Made by a program: the position numbers and the translations under genes. A DNA stretch of 5,172 nucleotides, taken from positions 1 through 5,172 of the forward strand of contig CAJUHN010000281.1 of the NCBI GenBank assembly GCA_910585935.1, given 5' to 3'. The stretch is from an uncultured Lachnospiraceae bacterium (GTDB lineage Bacteria; Bacillota; Clostridia; Lachnospirales; Lachnospiraceae). The notes beneath the pieces are model-generated. The model was not told where the DNA came from. It saw only the letters and a program-made list of their open reading frames with translations, and made no database searches. Positions 1 through 5,172 of the stretch are shown here, piece by piece. Position 1 is the first letter of the stretch. The number at the start of each line of letters is the position of its first letter.

Positions 1-10
1 CTGTAAGGAG

Positions 11-74
11 TTGCGAATTTAGTACCACTACGTCTGGAACGGAGCGAGAGCGCGGTTTCGTTGGAACATTCCTT
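11..74 (+). repeat. Left copy of operon-flanking inverted repeat
   Basis: This stretch matches the reverse complement of 5083-5148. By hand alignment about 57 of 66 columns agree, with uninterrupted blocks of 13 (11-23), 19 (29-47) and 7 (49-55) bases and two small indels. The core can fold into a short hairpin: AGCGAG at 44-49 with TTCGTT at 56-61, two of the pairs being G-U. It is much richer in GC than the coding DNA nearby. No open reading frame or transposase accompanies it. It could be a dispersed intergenic repeat or a MITE-like remnant; the family is not recognised. Confidence 0.8.
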
Positions 75-112
75 CTCTTAAGCGAACCTGTATCTAAAAT
101 AATCATTCCAGC

Positions 113-132
113 CACTTTATTATGGTAAAGTG
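113..132. repeat. Dyad CACTTTA-6-TAAAGTG upstream of promoter
   Basis: CACTTTA (113-119) and TAAAGTG (126-132) are perfect inverted halves of 7 bases separated by 6. The dyad ends 13 bases before the candidate -35 element of the his promoter, so it could be an operator. No T-run follows on either strand, so it is a poor terminator. A dyad with the same ACTTTA/TAAAGT halves lies beyond the operon at 5050-5063. AT-rich dyads of this size can arise by chance, so a role is only inferred. Confidence 0.35.
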
Positions 133-145
133 AGAAAGAAAATGA

Positions 146-174
146 TTTACTTTTATTAAAACAGCGTATATAAT
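146..174 (+). promoter_or_regulatory. Candidate sigma-A promoter of the his operon
   Basis: A perfect -10 hexamer TATAAT (169-174) follows TTTACT (146-151, 4 of 6 matches to TTGACA) with the ideal 17-base spacer. Transcription would begin near 180-182, giving a leader of about 73 bases before the hisG start. It is the best promoter-like pair seen in the 253 bases upstream of hisG, and all five genes downstream are co-directional. The start site is predicted, not shown. Confidence 0.6.
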
Positions 175-181
175 AGGTAGT

Positions 182-227
182 ATTGAACAAATGCTGTCCT
201 GTTTTTTTTGAGCCAGCTTGTTGCAAT
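182..227 (+). promoter_or_regulatory. Structured 5' leader hairpin of the his mRNA
   Basis: The predicted leader can fold from almost its first base. ATTG+AACAA (182-190) pairs with TTGTT+CAAT (218-222, 224-227) around one bulged G, and GCTG (193-196) pairs with CAGC (214-217) after a two-base bulge. The 17-base loop contains eight T in a row (202-209). The hairpin ends about 11 bases before the Shine-Dalgarno of hisG. It has no T-box signature and no histidine-rich leader peptide. It could stabilise the 5' end or take part in regulation; the sequence does not decide. Confidence 0.35.
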
Positions 228-253
228 AAAAATGAAATAGGGAGTCAAACGAT

Positions 254-889
254 ATGAGATACTTAACATTTGCATTAGCGAAGGGAAGGCTTGCGAAAAA
301 ATCATTGGAGATTTTTGAGAAGATAGGCATCACTTGTGAGGAGATAAAAGAGGAAAATTCCAGAAAGCTAATTTTTACAAATGAAGAACTAAAACTGCGC
401 TTTTTTCTTGCAAAAGCAACCGATGTTCCAACCTATGTAGAATATGGAGCTGCTGATATTGGAATCGTGGGTAAAGATACTATTTTAGAAGAAGGAAGAA
501 AATTATTTGAAGTTGTTAATCTAAAAATAGGAAATTGTCGTATGTGTGTAGCAGGTCCAGAAGAGGCGAGAGAACTTTTAAAACACCATGAAAGGATTCG
601 AGTGGCAACTAAATATCCAAATATCGCAAAAGATTACTTTTATAATAAAAAACATCAAACAGTAGAAATCATTAAATTAAATGGTTCTATTGAATTAGCT
701 CCTATTGTAGGTCTTTCCGAAGTGATTGTGGATATTGTGGAAACAGGTTCTACTTTACGGGAAAATGGATTGACCATCTTAGAAGAAATTTGTCCTTTAT
801 CTGCTCGCATGGTGGTGAATCAAGTCAGTATGAAAATGGAAAATGAACGGATACAGAATATTATCACAAAATTAAAAGAAGTGATTTAA
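254..889 (+). CDS. hisG: ATP phosphoribosyltransferase catalytic subunit, short form
   Basis: This cytoplasmic enzyme commits carbon to histidine by joining ATP and PRPP to give phosphoribosyl-ATP and pyrophosphate. The 211 residues match the short HisG class, which lacks the C-terminal ACT-like regulatory domain of the roughly 300-residue long form. Visible motifs are LAKGRL at residues 8-13, the segment around R49 to E63 followed by GAADIGIVGKD (65-75), and the PRPP-binding stretch from GSIELAP (144-150) to D160-x2-ETGSTL (163-168). The ATG is preceded by AGGGAG (239-244) at 9 bases. Known biology of short HisG is an octamer with HisZ, a catalytically dead histidyl-tRNA synthetase paralogue that carries histidine feedback control. 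No hisZ lies in this window, so it must be encoded elsewhere. The gene is first in the operon and looks intact. Confidence 0.96.
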   Translation: MRYLTFALAKGRLAKKSLEIFEKIGITCEEIKEENSRKLIFTNEELKLRFFLAKATDVPTYVEYGAADIGIVGKDTILEEGRKLFEVVNLKIGNCRMCVAGPEEARELLKHHERIRVATKYPNIAKDYFYNKKHQTVEIIKLNGSIELAPIVGLSEVIVDIVETGSTLRENGLTILEEICPLSARMVVNQVSMKMENERIQNIITKLKEVI

Positions 890-914
890 GTTAGAAATCT
901 GTTTTTTTTGAAGT

Positions 915-942
915 TTTACATAAATTATTTTTAAATCATAAA
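915..942 (+). promoter_or_regulatory. Possible weak internal promoter before hisD
   Basis: The 104-base gap between hisG and hisD is the longest within the operon and very AT-rich. TTTACA (915-920, 5 of 6 matches) and CATAAA (937-942, 4 of 6) are 16 bases apart. In DNA this AT-rich such pairs are common by chance. A weak five-base stem (GATTT 883-887 with AAATC 895-899) followed by T8 (902-909) lies just upstream and might damp readthrough, though it is too weak to call a terminator. Confidence 0.15.
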
Positions 943-993
943 AGAGAGAAAATTAAATTTATAGACTGAAAAAAAGAAAGGAGATAAGAAAAG

Positions 994-2283
994 ATGAGAA
1001 AATTAAAATTAAATAAAGAAAGTAAGAAAGATCTTTTAGATACGCTTTTAAAAAGAAGTCCTAATCATTATCGAAGTTATGAAGGACAAGTGGCAGAGAT
1101 TTTAAATGAAGTGAGAGAAAAAAAAGATATGGCTCTTTTTGAATTCACAAAGCGTTTTGATGGTGCTTCGATTTCTGCTGCTACTATACAAGTAACACAA
1201 GAAGAAATCGAGGAAGCTTATACTTTGGTAGAACCATCTCTTATTGAGGTGATAAAAAAAGCTCTCGTCAATATTAAAGCTTATCATGAAAAGCAAAAAC
1301 AATATAGTTGGTTTGATAGTACAACGCAAGGGACAATTTTAGGACAAAAAGTGACAGCCCTTTCTAAAGTTGGTGTCTATGTACCTGGAGGAAAAGCAGC
1401 ATATCCTTCTTCTGTGCTGATGAATGTTATTCCGGCAAAGGTAGCAGGGGTAGAACAGATTTTTATGACAACTCCTCCTAATAGAGATGGAAGGGTGAAT
1501 CCAGCTACTTTGGTAGCAGCAAAAGAGGCGGGAGTAGATTGTATTTATAAAGTAGGAGGGGCGCAGGCGATTGCGGCATTAGCTTTTGGAACGGAAAGTA
1601 TTCCGAAAGTGGATAAAATTGTAGGTCCGGGAAATATTTATGTAGCTCTTGCAAAAAAAGCGGTATATGGTTATGTGAGCATTGATTCGATAGCTGGACC
1701 TAGTGAGATCTTAGTATTAGCAGACGAAACAGCAAATCCTCGTTATATAGCTGCTGATTTATTATCACAGGCAGAACATGATGAATTGGCTTCTGCTATT
1801 TTGGTCACTACCAGCGAGAAATTAGCAGATGAAGTTTCTAAAGAAATAGATGGATTTTTGGAAATTTTATCCAGAAGAGAGATTTTAGAAAAATCTTTAG
1901 AGAATTATGGCTATCTTTTAATTGCGGATACGATAGAAGATGCGATTGATATCACAAATGAAATCGCTTCAGAGCATTTGGAGATTGTGACAAAAGATCC
2001 ATTTCTTACCATGACTAAAATAAAAAATGCAGGTGCTATTTTCTTAGGGGAATATAGTTCTGAACCGCTGGGAGATTATTTTGCAGGACCAAATCATGTA
2101 CTTCCAACAAATGGAACAGCGAAATTTTTCTCTCCTCTTAGTGTAGATGACTTTATCAAAAAGTCTAGTATTATCTCTTATTCTAAAGAGGCATTAGCTC
2201 CTATAGAAAAGGATATCATTCAATTTGCCAAAGCAGAGCACTTGACAGCACATGCAAATTCGATTAAAGTTAGATTTGAATGA
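994..2283 (+). CDS. hisD: Histidinol dehydrogenase
   Basis: Catalyses the last two steps of histidine synthesis, the NAD-dependent four-electron oxidation of L-histidinol to L-histidine through histidinal. The 429 residues are the normal family length. All key residues are present: the Zn ligands Q259 and H262 in LLSQAEH, D361 in GDYFAGPNHVLPTNG, and H420 in LTAHANS; the catalytic pair E327-H328 sits in SEHLEI. The nucleotide-binding region shows VGVYVPGGKAAYPS (126-139) and VGGAQAIAALAFGT (187-200), followed by IVGPGN (209-214) and IAGPSEIL (233-240). These positions line up almost one for one with the known E. coli numbering. The ATG follows AAAGGAG (977-983) at 10 bases. It is complete and looks fully active. 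Confidence 0.98.
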   Translation: MRKLKLNKESKKDLLDTLLKRSPNHYRSYEGQVAEILNEVREKKDMALFEFTKRFDGASISAATIQVTQEEIEEAYTLVEPSLIEVIKKALVNIKAYHEKQKQYSWFDSTTQGTILGQKVTALSKVGVYVPGGKAAYPSSVLMNVIPAKVAGVEQIFMTTPPNRDGRVNPATLVAAKEAGVDCIYKVGGAQAIAALAFGTESIPKVDKIVGPGNIYVALAKKAVYGYVSIDSIAGPSEILVLADETANPRYIAADLLSQAEHDELASAILVTTSEKLADEVSKEIDGFLEILSRREILEKSLENYGYLLIADTIEDAIDITNEIASEHLEIVTKDPFLTMTKIKNAGAIFLGEYSSEPLGDYFAGPNHVLPTNGTAKFFSPLSVDDFIKKSSIISYSKEALAPIEKDIIQFAKAEHLTAHANSIKVRFE

Positions 2284-2333
2284 TAATTCAAGAAAAGTAT
2301 TTTTAGATGAGAAGATAGAAAAAGGGAAACGGT

Positions 2334-2340
2334 GAGGTGA
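2334..2340 (+). promoter_or_regulatory. Strong ribosome binding site of hisB
   Basis: GAGGTGA gives seven consecutive matches to the 3' end of 16S rRNA (AGGAGGTGA) and sits 4 bases before the ATG at 2345, with its GAGG core 7 bases away. It fixes the hisB start and is among the best translation signals in the operon. Confidence 0.8.
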
Positions 2341-2344
2341 AAAA

Positions 2345-2935
2345 ATGGGAAATCGCAGAGCAGATGTGACAAGAACAACGAGTGAAACAAATATCGAATG
2401 TTCTTTAGAATTAGAAGGAAGCGGGAAAACAGAAATCAATACAGGAATAGGTTTTTTTGATCATATGTTGAATAGCTTTGCAAAACATGGGCTTTTTGAT
2501 TTAAAATGTAAAGTATCTGGAGATTTATTTGTAGATTGTCATCACAGCATTGAAGATACTGGAATTGTATTGGGACAGGCGATTAAAAAGGCAGTAGGAA
2601 GCAAAAAGGGGATCAAGCGATATGGTTCTGTGACTATTCCTATGGATGATGCATTGATTTTATGTGCGCTGGATTTGTCTGGTCGTCCCTATTTGGTATT
2701 CGATGCACAATTTACAACAAACCGAGTAGGATATTTTGATACAGAAATGGTAAAAGAATTTTTTTATGCCATTTGTTATAGTTGTGGAATGAATTTACAT
2801 ATCAAACAGTTAGCAGGGAATAATAATCATCATATAATAGAGGGAATTTTTAAAGCATTTGCGAAAGCACTTGACGAAGCAACACAATATGATAAAAGAA
2901 TTGAAGATGTATTATCTACAAAGGGATCTTTATAA
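2345..2935 (+). CDS. hisB: Imidazoleglycerol-phosphate dehydratase
   Basis: Dehydrates imidazole glycerol phosphate to imidazole acetol phosphate, a Mn-dependent step carried out by a 24-subunit cytoplasmic assembly in characterised homologues. At 196 residues this is the monofunctional form: there is no N-terminal HAD-type histidinol phosphatase domain as in enteric HisB. Family signatures are all visible: R4-R5-A-D near the start, FFDHM (37-41), the duplicated metal-site motifs DCHHSIEDTG (64-73) and GNNNHHIIEG (158-167), and the C-terminal tail KGSL. C65 stands where many homologues have a small or acidic residue, which is within normal variation. It starts 61 bases after hisD. Its substrate would come from HisHF, neither of which is encoded here, and its product would go to HisC, also absent. 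Confidence 0.97.
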   Translation: MGNRRADVTRTTSETNIECSLELEGSGKTEINTGIGFFDHMLNSFAKHGLFDLKCKVSGDLFVDCHHSIEDTGIVLGQAIKKAVGSKKGIKRYGSVTIPMDDALILCALDLSGRPYLVFDAQFTTNRVGYFDTEMVKEFFYAICYSCGMNLHIKQLAGNNNHHIIEGIFKAFAKALDEATQYDKRIEDVLSTKGSL

Positions 2936-2962
2936 GATAAATAGATTAAAAGGAGGAATTTT

Positions 2963-3688
2963 ATGCAGCTTTATCCAGCGATTGATATAAAAAATAAACA
3001 ATGTGTGAGATTAAGACAGGGAATGTTTCATGATGTAGAGGTATATTCTAATACTCCCGTGAAGGTCGCTTCTCTGTGGGAACAACAAGGGGCTTCTGCT
3101 ATTCATCTTGTGGATTTAGATGGTGTTTTAGTAGGACATTCTGTAAATTTAGATGTGATAAAACAAATCGTACAGTCTGTTTCTTTGCCAGCGCAAGTGG
3201 GTGGCGGTATTCGCACGATGAAGGATATTGAAAATTTACTCAATATAGGAGTATCTCGAGTGATTATCGGCACAAAGGCAGTACAAGATTCTAATTTTGT
3301 GAAAGAAGCGGTGAAAAATTTTGGATCTGAGAAAATTGTAGTGGGTGTGGATGCTAAAAATGGAATGGTAGCAATAGAAGGATGGGAAAAAGTGAGCAAT
3401 CTTCATGCAGTCAATTTTTGTTTGAAAATGAAAGATATGGGAATAAAAACTATTGCTTATACTGATATTTCCAAAGATGGTATGTTACAAGGACCGAATA
3501 TAGAGCATACTAAAGAATTAGTAGATGTTACAGGAATTGATATTATTGCCTCTGGTGGGGTATCTTGTATGAAAGATTTAGAAAATTTATATGAAATTAA
3601 CGTACAGGGAGCGATTATAGGAAAGGCACTGTATGAAAATTGTGTGGATTTAAAAGTGGCAATACAGCGTTATGAAAAGGGAGTTTAA
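2963..3688 (+). CDS. hisA: ProFAR isomerase (phosphoribosylformimino-AICAR-P isomerase)
   Basis: A TIM-barrel isomerase that converts ProFAR to PRFAR by an Amadori rearrangement. The 241 residues match the family. The two catalytic aspartates are present: D8 in YPAIDI on strand 1 and D130 in VVGVDAKNG on strand 5. Phosphate-binding loops are intact: VGGGIR (79-84) and ASGGV (196-200), with IIGKALYE (218-225) near the end. TDISKDGMLQGPN (167-179) is the usual strand-6 loop and W141 sits in the expected EGW loop. The HisA signature, together with the absence of the HisF-type strand-1 CLDV motif, separates it from HisF. AGGAGG (2951-2956) lies 6 bases before the ATG. Its product PRFAR needs HisHF, which this operon does not encode. 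Its stop codon lies 4 bases before the preferred hisIE start, indicating tight coupling. Confidence 0.97.
   Translation: MQLYPAIDIKNKQCVRLRQGMFHDVEVYSNTPVKVASLWEQQGASAIHLVDLDGVLVGHSVNLDVIKQIVQSVSLPAQVGGGIRTMKDIENLLNIGVSRVIIGTKAVQDSNFVKEAVKNFGSEKIVVGVDAKNGMVAIEGWEKVSNLHAVNFCLKMKDMGIKTIAYTDISKDGMLQGPNIEHTKELVDVTGIDIIASGGVSCMKDLENLYEINVQGAIIGKALYENCVDLKVAIQRYEKGV
3679..3683 (+). promoter_or_regulatory. Ribosome binding site that fixes the hisIE start at 3693
   Basis: GGGAG, inside the last codons of hisA, is 9 bases before ATG 3693. The in-frame ATG at 3672, which would add seven residues and overlap hisA by 17 bases, has no purine-rich site in the expected place. The downstream start is therefore preferred, leaving a 4-base gap after hisA and implying translational coupling. 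Confidence 0.7.
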
Positions 3689-3692
3689 AAAG

Positions 3693-5003
3693 ATGGAGAT
3701 AAAAACATTAGGAAGAAGTTATACCCTAGAAAAAAATGGTATGATGGGAGTGGGAAAAGAATATTCTCCCTCTATAGTTTCCTATGATAATAATACAGGT
3801 GCAGATTTTATTTGTTTATTTGAGTTTACGAATATAGACGGAGAAGAACATGAAAGAAACTTAAATATTATGAAATCCTATATCAAAGAGGCAGAAATAC
3901 CTGTTTATGTAGGTGGATATGTAAAACGATTTGAAGATGTGAAGAAATATCTTTATACTGGAGCGAAAAAGGTTATTTTCGCTTTAAATGAGAAAACAAA
4001 AGAAGATGCGATAAAAGAGGCAGCAGAGCGTTTTGGAAAAGAGAAATTAATTTTTTATTATGAACCAGAAACATTTCAAGAAAAGGATAGAGAAATAGTA
4101 CTTTCCTATAGCAGTGCTGTTTATTTAAAAGAGAGTACTTTGCAGAAGATAGAACAGACTACACAATTATTTTCTCTTCCTATTTTAGCGGATTTAGATT
4201 TTGGTGATTATGATTTTGATGAAGGACAATTAGAAGAGAAAAAAAAGATGGCTGCTGCTATTTTAAAACAAGAACAGGTATTCGCTGTTACAGGCAGATT
4301 TTTATGGGTTTTAGATAGTTCTATTCCAAAATGGAAGTTAGAATTGATAGAACAGGGATTATCCTTTGATGTAATGAAACCGAAATTTTCATGGAAGGAT
4401 TTAAAATTAAATTCTGATGGAATGATACCAGTGATTGTACAGGATTATAAGACAAATGAAGTACTGATGCTCGCTTATATGAATGAAGAGGCATATATAG
4501 AAACCTTGCAGTCACAGCAAATGACTTATTTCAGTCGCAGCAGAAATGAACTATGGAAAAAAGGGAAAACATCTGGACATTATCAATATCTCAAAGAGTT
4601 AAAACTAGATTGCGATAAAGATACTATTCTAGCTAAGGTTTCTCAAATAGGGTCTGCCTGTCATACAGGAAATTATAGTTGTTTTTTTGAAGAAATCGCG
4701 AAAAAAGAATATAAAAAGAAAGATATCACAAAGGTATTAGAAGATGTATATCAAGTGATTTTGGATAGAAAAGAGAATCCAAAAGAGGGGTCTTATACAA
4801 ATTATTTATTTACAAAAGGGATCGATAAAATTTTAAAAAAGGTAGGGGAAGAAGCGGCGGAAATTATAATCGCAGCAAAAAATCCAGAGCCAGAAGAGAT
4901 AAAATATGAAATAGCGGATTTCTTATATCATGTTATGGTTTTAATGGCACAAAAAGAAGTTAGCTGGAAAGATATCGCAGAGGAGTTAGCGAATCGAGAG
5001 TAG
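3693..5003 (+). CDS. hisIE: Bifunctional PR-AMP cyclohydrolase / PR-ATP diphosphatase with extra degenerate HisA/HisF-like N-terminal domain
   Basis: The C-terminal half performs steps 2 and 3 of histidine synthesis. The HisI domain (about residues 232-340) has the Mg-binding DCDKD (306-310) and the three Zn cysteines C307, C323 and C330 with family spacing 16 and 7, plus YFSRSRNELWKKGKTSGH (279-296). The HisE domain (about 345-436) is the MazG-like helical fold, with KVGEEAAE (383-390) and EIADFLYH (406-413). Ordinary HisIE proteins are about 200-220 residues; this one has 436. Residues 1-230 resemble a worn HisF/HisA barrel: VGGYVKRFEDV (73-83), TGAKKVIFA (89-97), AERFGKEKLIF (111-121), LPILADLDF (162-170) and AVTGRFLW (198-205) align with strands 3, 4, 5, 7 and 8. 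The strand-1 aspartate, the SGG phosphate loop and the strand-6 TDxxxDG loop are missing, and the strand-5 aspartate aligns with E124. I infer a non-catalytic domain for this part. ATG 3693 is chosen because of its ribosome binding site. Confidence 0.93.
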   Translation: MEIKTLGRSYTLEKNGMMGVGKEYSPSIVSYDNNTGADFICLFEFTNIDGEEHERNLNIMKSYIKEAEIPVYVGGYVKRFEDVKKYLYTGAKKVIFALNEKTKEDAIKEAAERFGKEKLIFYYEPETFQEKDREIVLSYSSAVYLKESTLQKIEQTTQLFSLPILADLDFGDYDFDEGQLEEKKKMAAAILKQEQVFAVTGRFLWVLDSSIPKWKLELIEQGLSFDVMKPKFSWKDLKLNSDGMIPVIVQDYKTNEVLMLAYMNEEAYIETLQSQQMTYFSRSRNELWKKGKTSGHYQYLKELKLDCDKDTILAKVSQIGSACHTGNYSCFFEEIAKKEYKKKDITKVLEDVYQVILDRKENPKEGSYTNYLFTKGIDKILKKVGEEAAEIIIAAKNPEPEEIKYEIADFLYHVMVLMAQKEVSWKDIAEELANRE

Positions 5004-5049
5004 TTATTTTGTGATTATAGTGGGAAGGGGTGCGAATAGTTGGAAGTAT

Positions 5050-5063
5050 ACTTTACATAAAGT
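5050..5063. repeat. Dyad ACTTTA-CA-TAAAGT after hisIE
   Basis: ACTTTA (5050-5055) and TAAAGT (5058-5063) form a perfect inverted repeat with a two-base centre. As RNA it would give only a weak AT hairpin (ACTTT/AAAGT, loop ACAT) with no T-run after it, so it is not a convincing terminator. Its halves are the same as those of the dyad at 113-132. Confidence 0.3.
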
Positions 5064-5082
5064 TAAAAGGGGACGCTGCGGC

Positions 5083-5148
5083 AAGGAAGTATTCCAGCGA
5101 AGCCGCGCTTTCGCTCCGTTCCAGACGTAGCGGACACTAAATTCGCAA
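5083..5148 (-). repeat. Right copy of operon-flanking inverted repeat
   Basis: This is the partner of 11-74 in opposite orientation. Its core hairpin is fully Watson-Crick: AGCGAA (5097-5102) pairs with TTCGCT (5109-5114), where the left copy has two G-U pairs. Beyond the inner end of the aligned part, GC-rich sequence continues to about 5071 without a match on the left, so the right copy may be the fuller one. No gene or transposase is visible nearby. It overlaps the edge hairpin at 5145-5170 by four bases. Confidence 0.8.
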
Positions 5149-5170
5149 ATCCCGCTTCTTGCGGGTTTGC
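5145..5170 (+). terminator. GC-rich hairpin at window edge, possible his operon terminator
   Basis: GCAAA+CCCGC (5145-5149, 5151-5155) pairs with GCGGG+TTTGC (5161-5170) around a TTCTT loop, with one bulged T. This gives a ten-pair stem, the strongest hairpin after hisIE. Only two T residues follow before the window ends, so the U-tract cannot be judged. The structure is nearly symmetrical and could act on either strand, serving a convergent gene as well. Alternatively it is part of the flanking repeat, although the left copy does not carry it. Confidence 0.45.
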
Positions 5171-5172
5171 TT

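Noticed and set aside
175..253. T-box or histidine leader-peptide attenuator ahead of hisG
   Set aside because: The leader from the predicted start is only about 73 bases. It has no T-box antiterminator bulge sequence and no short reading frame with a histidine codon run.
103..333. Minus-strand open frame overlapping the start of hisG
   Set aside because: It runs antisense across the hisG promoter and 5' end, has no ribosome binding site or recognisable motif, and has a composition expected of a shadow frame. Similar minus-strand frames at 1102-1329, 2194-2439, 3103-3399 and 4321-4515 are rejected for the same reason.
254..889. HisG as a C-terminally truncated gene
   Set aside because: The 211-residue length and complete PRPP-binding region match the short HisG class, and the stop is followed by intergenic DNA with no remnant of the ACT-like domain.
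883..909. Intrinsic terminator between hisG and hisD
   Set aside because: The stem is only five pairs with one G-C, so it is too weak despite the T8 run two bases later.
3672..3692. Upstream ATG start for hisIE at 3672
   Set aside because: It lacks a ribosome binding site and would overlap hisA, while ATG 3693 has GGGAG at 9 bases.
5004..5172. A CRISPR array or tRNA gene in the 3' flank
   Set aside because: There is no regularly spaced direct repeat and no cloverleaf; the palindromic look comes from the inverted repeat copy and the edge hairpin.

Overview
This window holds a compact, AT-rich (roughly two thirds A+T) histidine biosynthesis operon read entirely on the + strand: hisG - hisD - hisB - hisA - hisIE. 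The strong GGAGG-type ribosome binding sites, codon choice rich in AAA/AGA/TTA, short-form HisG, stand-alone HisB dehydratase and A-then-IE order point to a Firmicute of the class Clostridia. My best guess is Lachnospiraceae, but that rests on overall feel and not on a marker gene.

Layout: positions 1-253 carry no gene. They hold the left copy of a flanking repeat (11-74), a small dyad (113-132), a plausible sigma-A promoter (146-174) and a structured mRNA leader (182-227). hisG (254-889) is followed by the only sizeable gap in the operon (104 bases), then hisD (994-2283), hisB (2345-2935), hisA (2963-3688) and a long hisIE (3693-5003). Positions 5004-5172 carry a second dyad, the right copy of the flanking repeat in inverted orientation (5083-5148), and a GC-rich hairpin at the extreme edge that may be the operon terminator.

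The encoded enzymes cover PRPP+ATP to PR-ATP (HisG), PR-ATP to PR-AMP to ProFAR (HisE and HisI domains), ProFAR to PRFAR (HisA), IGP to imidazole acetol phosphate (HisB) and histidinol to histidine (HisD). Not encoded here are HisZ (the partner a short HisG needs), HisH and HisF (PRFAR to IGP), HisC and histidinol phosphatase. The cell would have to encode these elsewhere if the pathway is complete.

The most interesting item is the hisIE product. In front of normal HisI and HisE domains it carries about 230 extra residues that look like a decayed HisF/HisA-type barrel. They sit where hisF usually lies (between hisA and hisIE) but lack the catalytic aspartates and phosphate loops. The second is a pair of about 65-base inverted repeats, roughly 86% identical by hand alignment, that bracket the whole operon.
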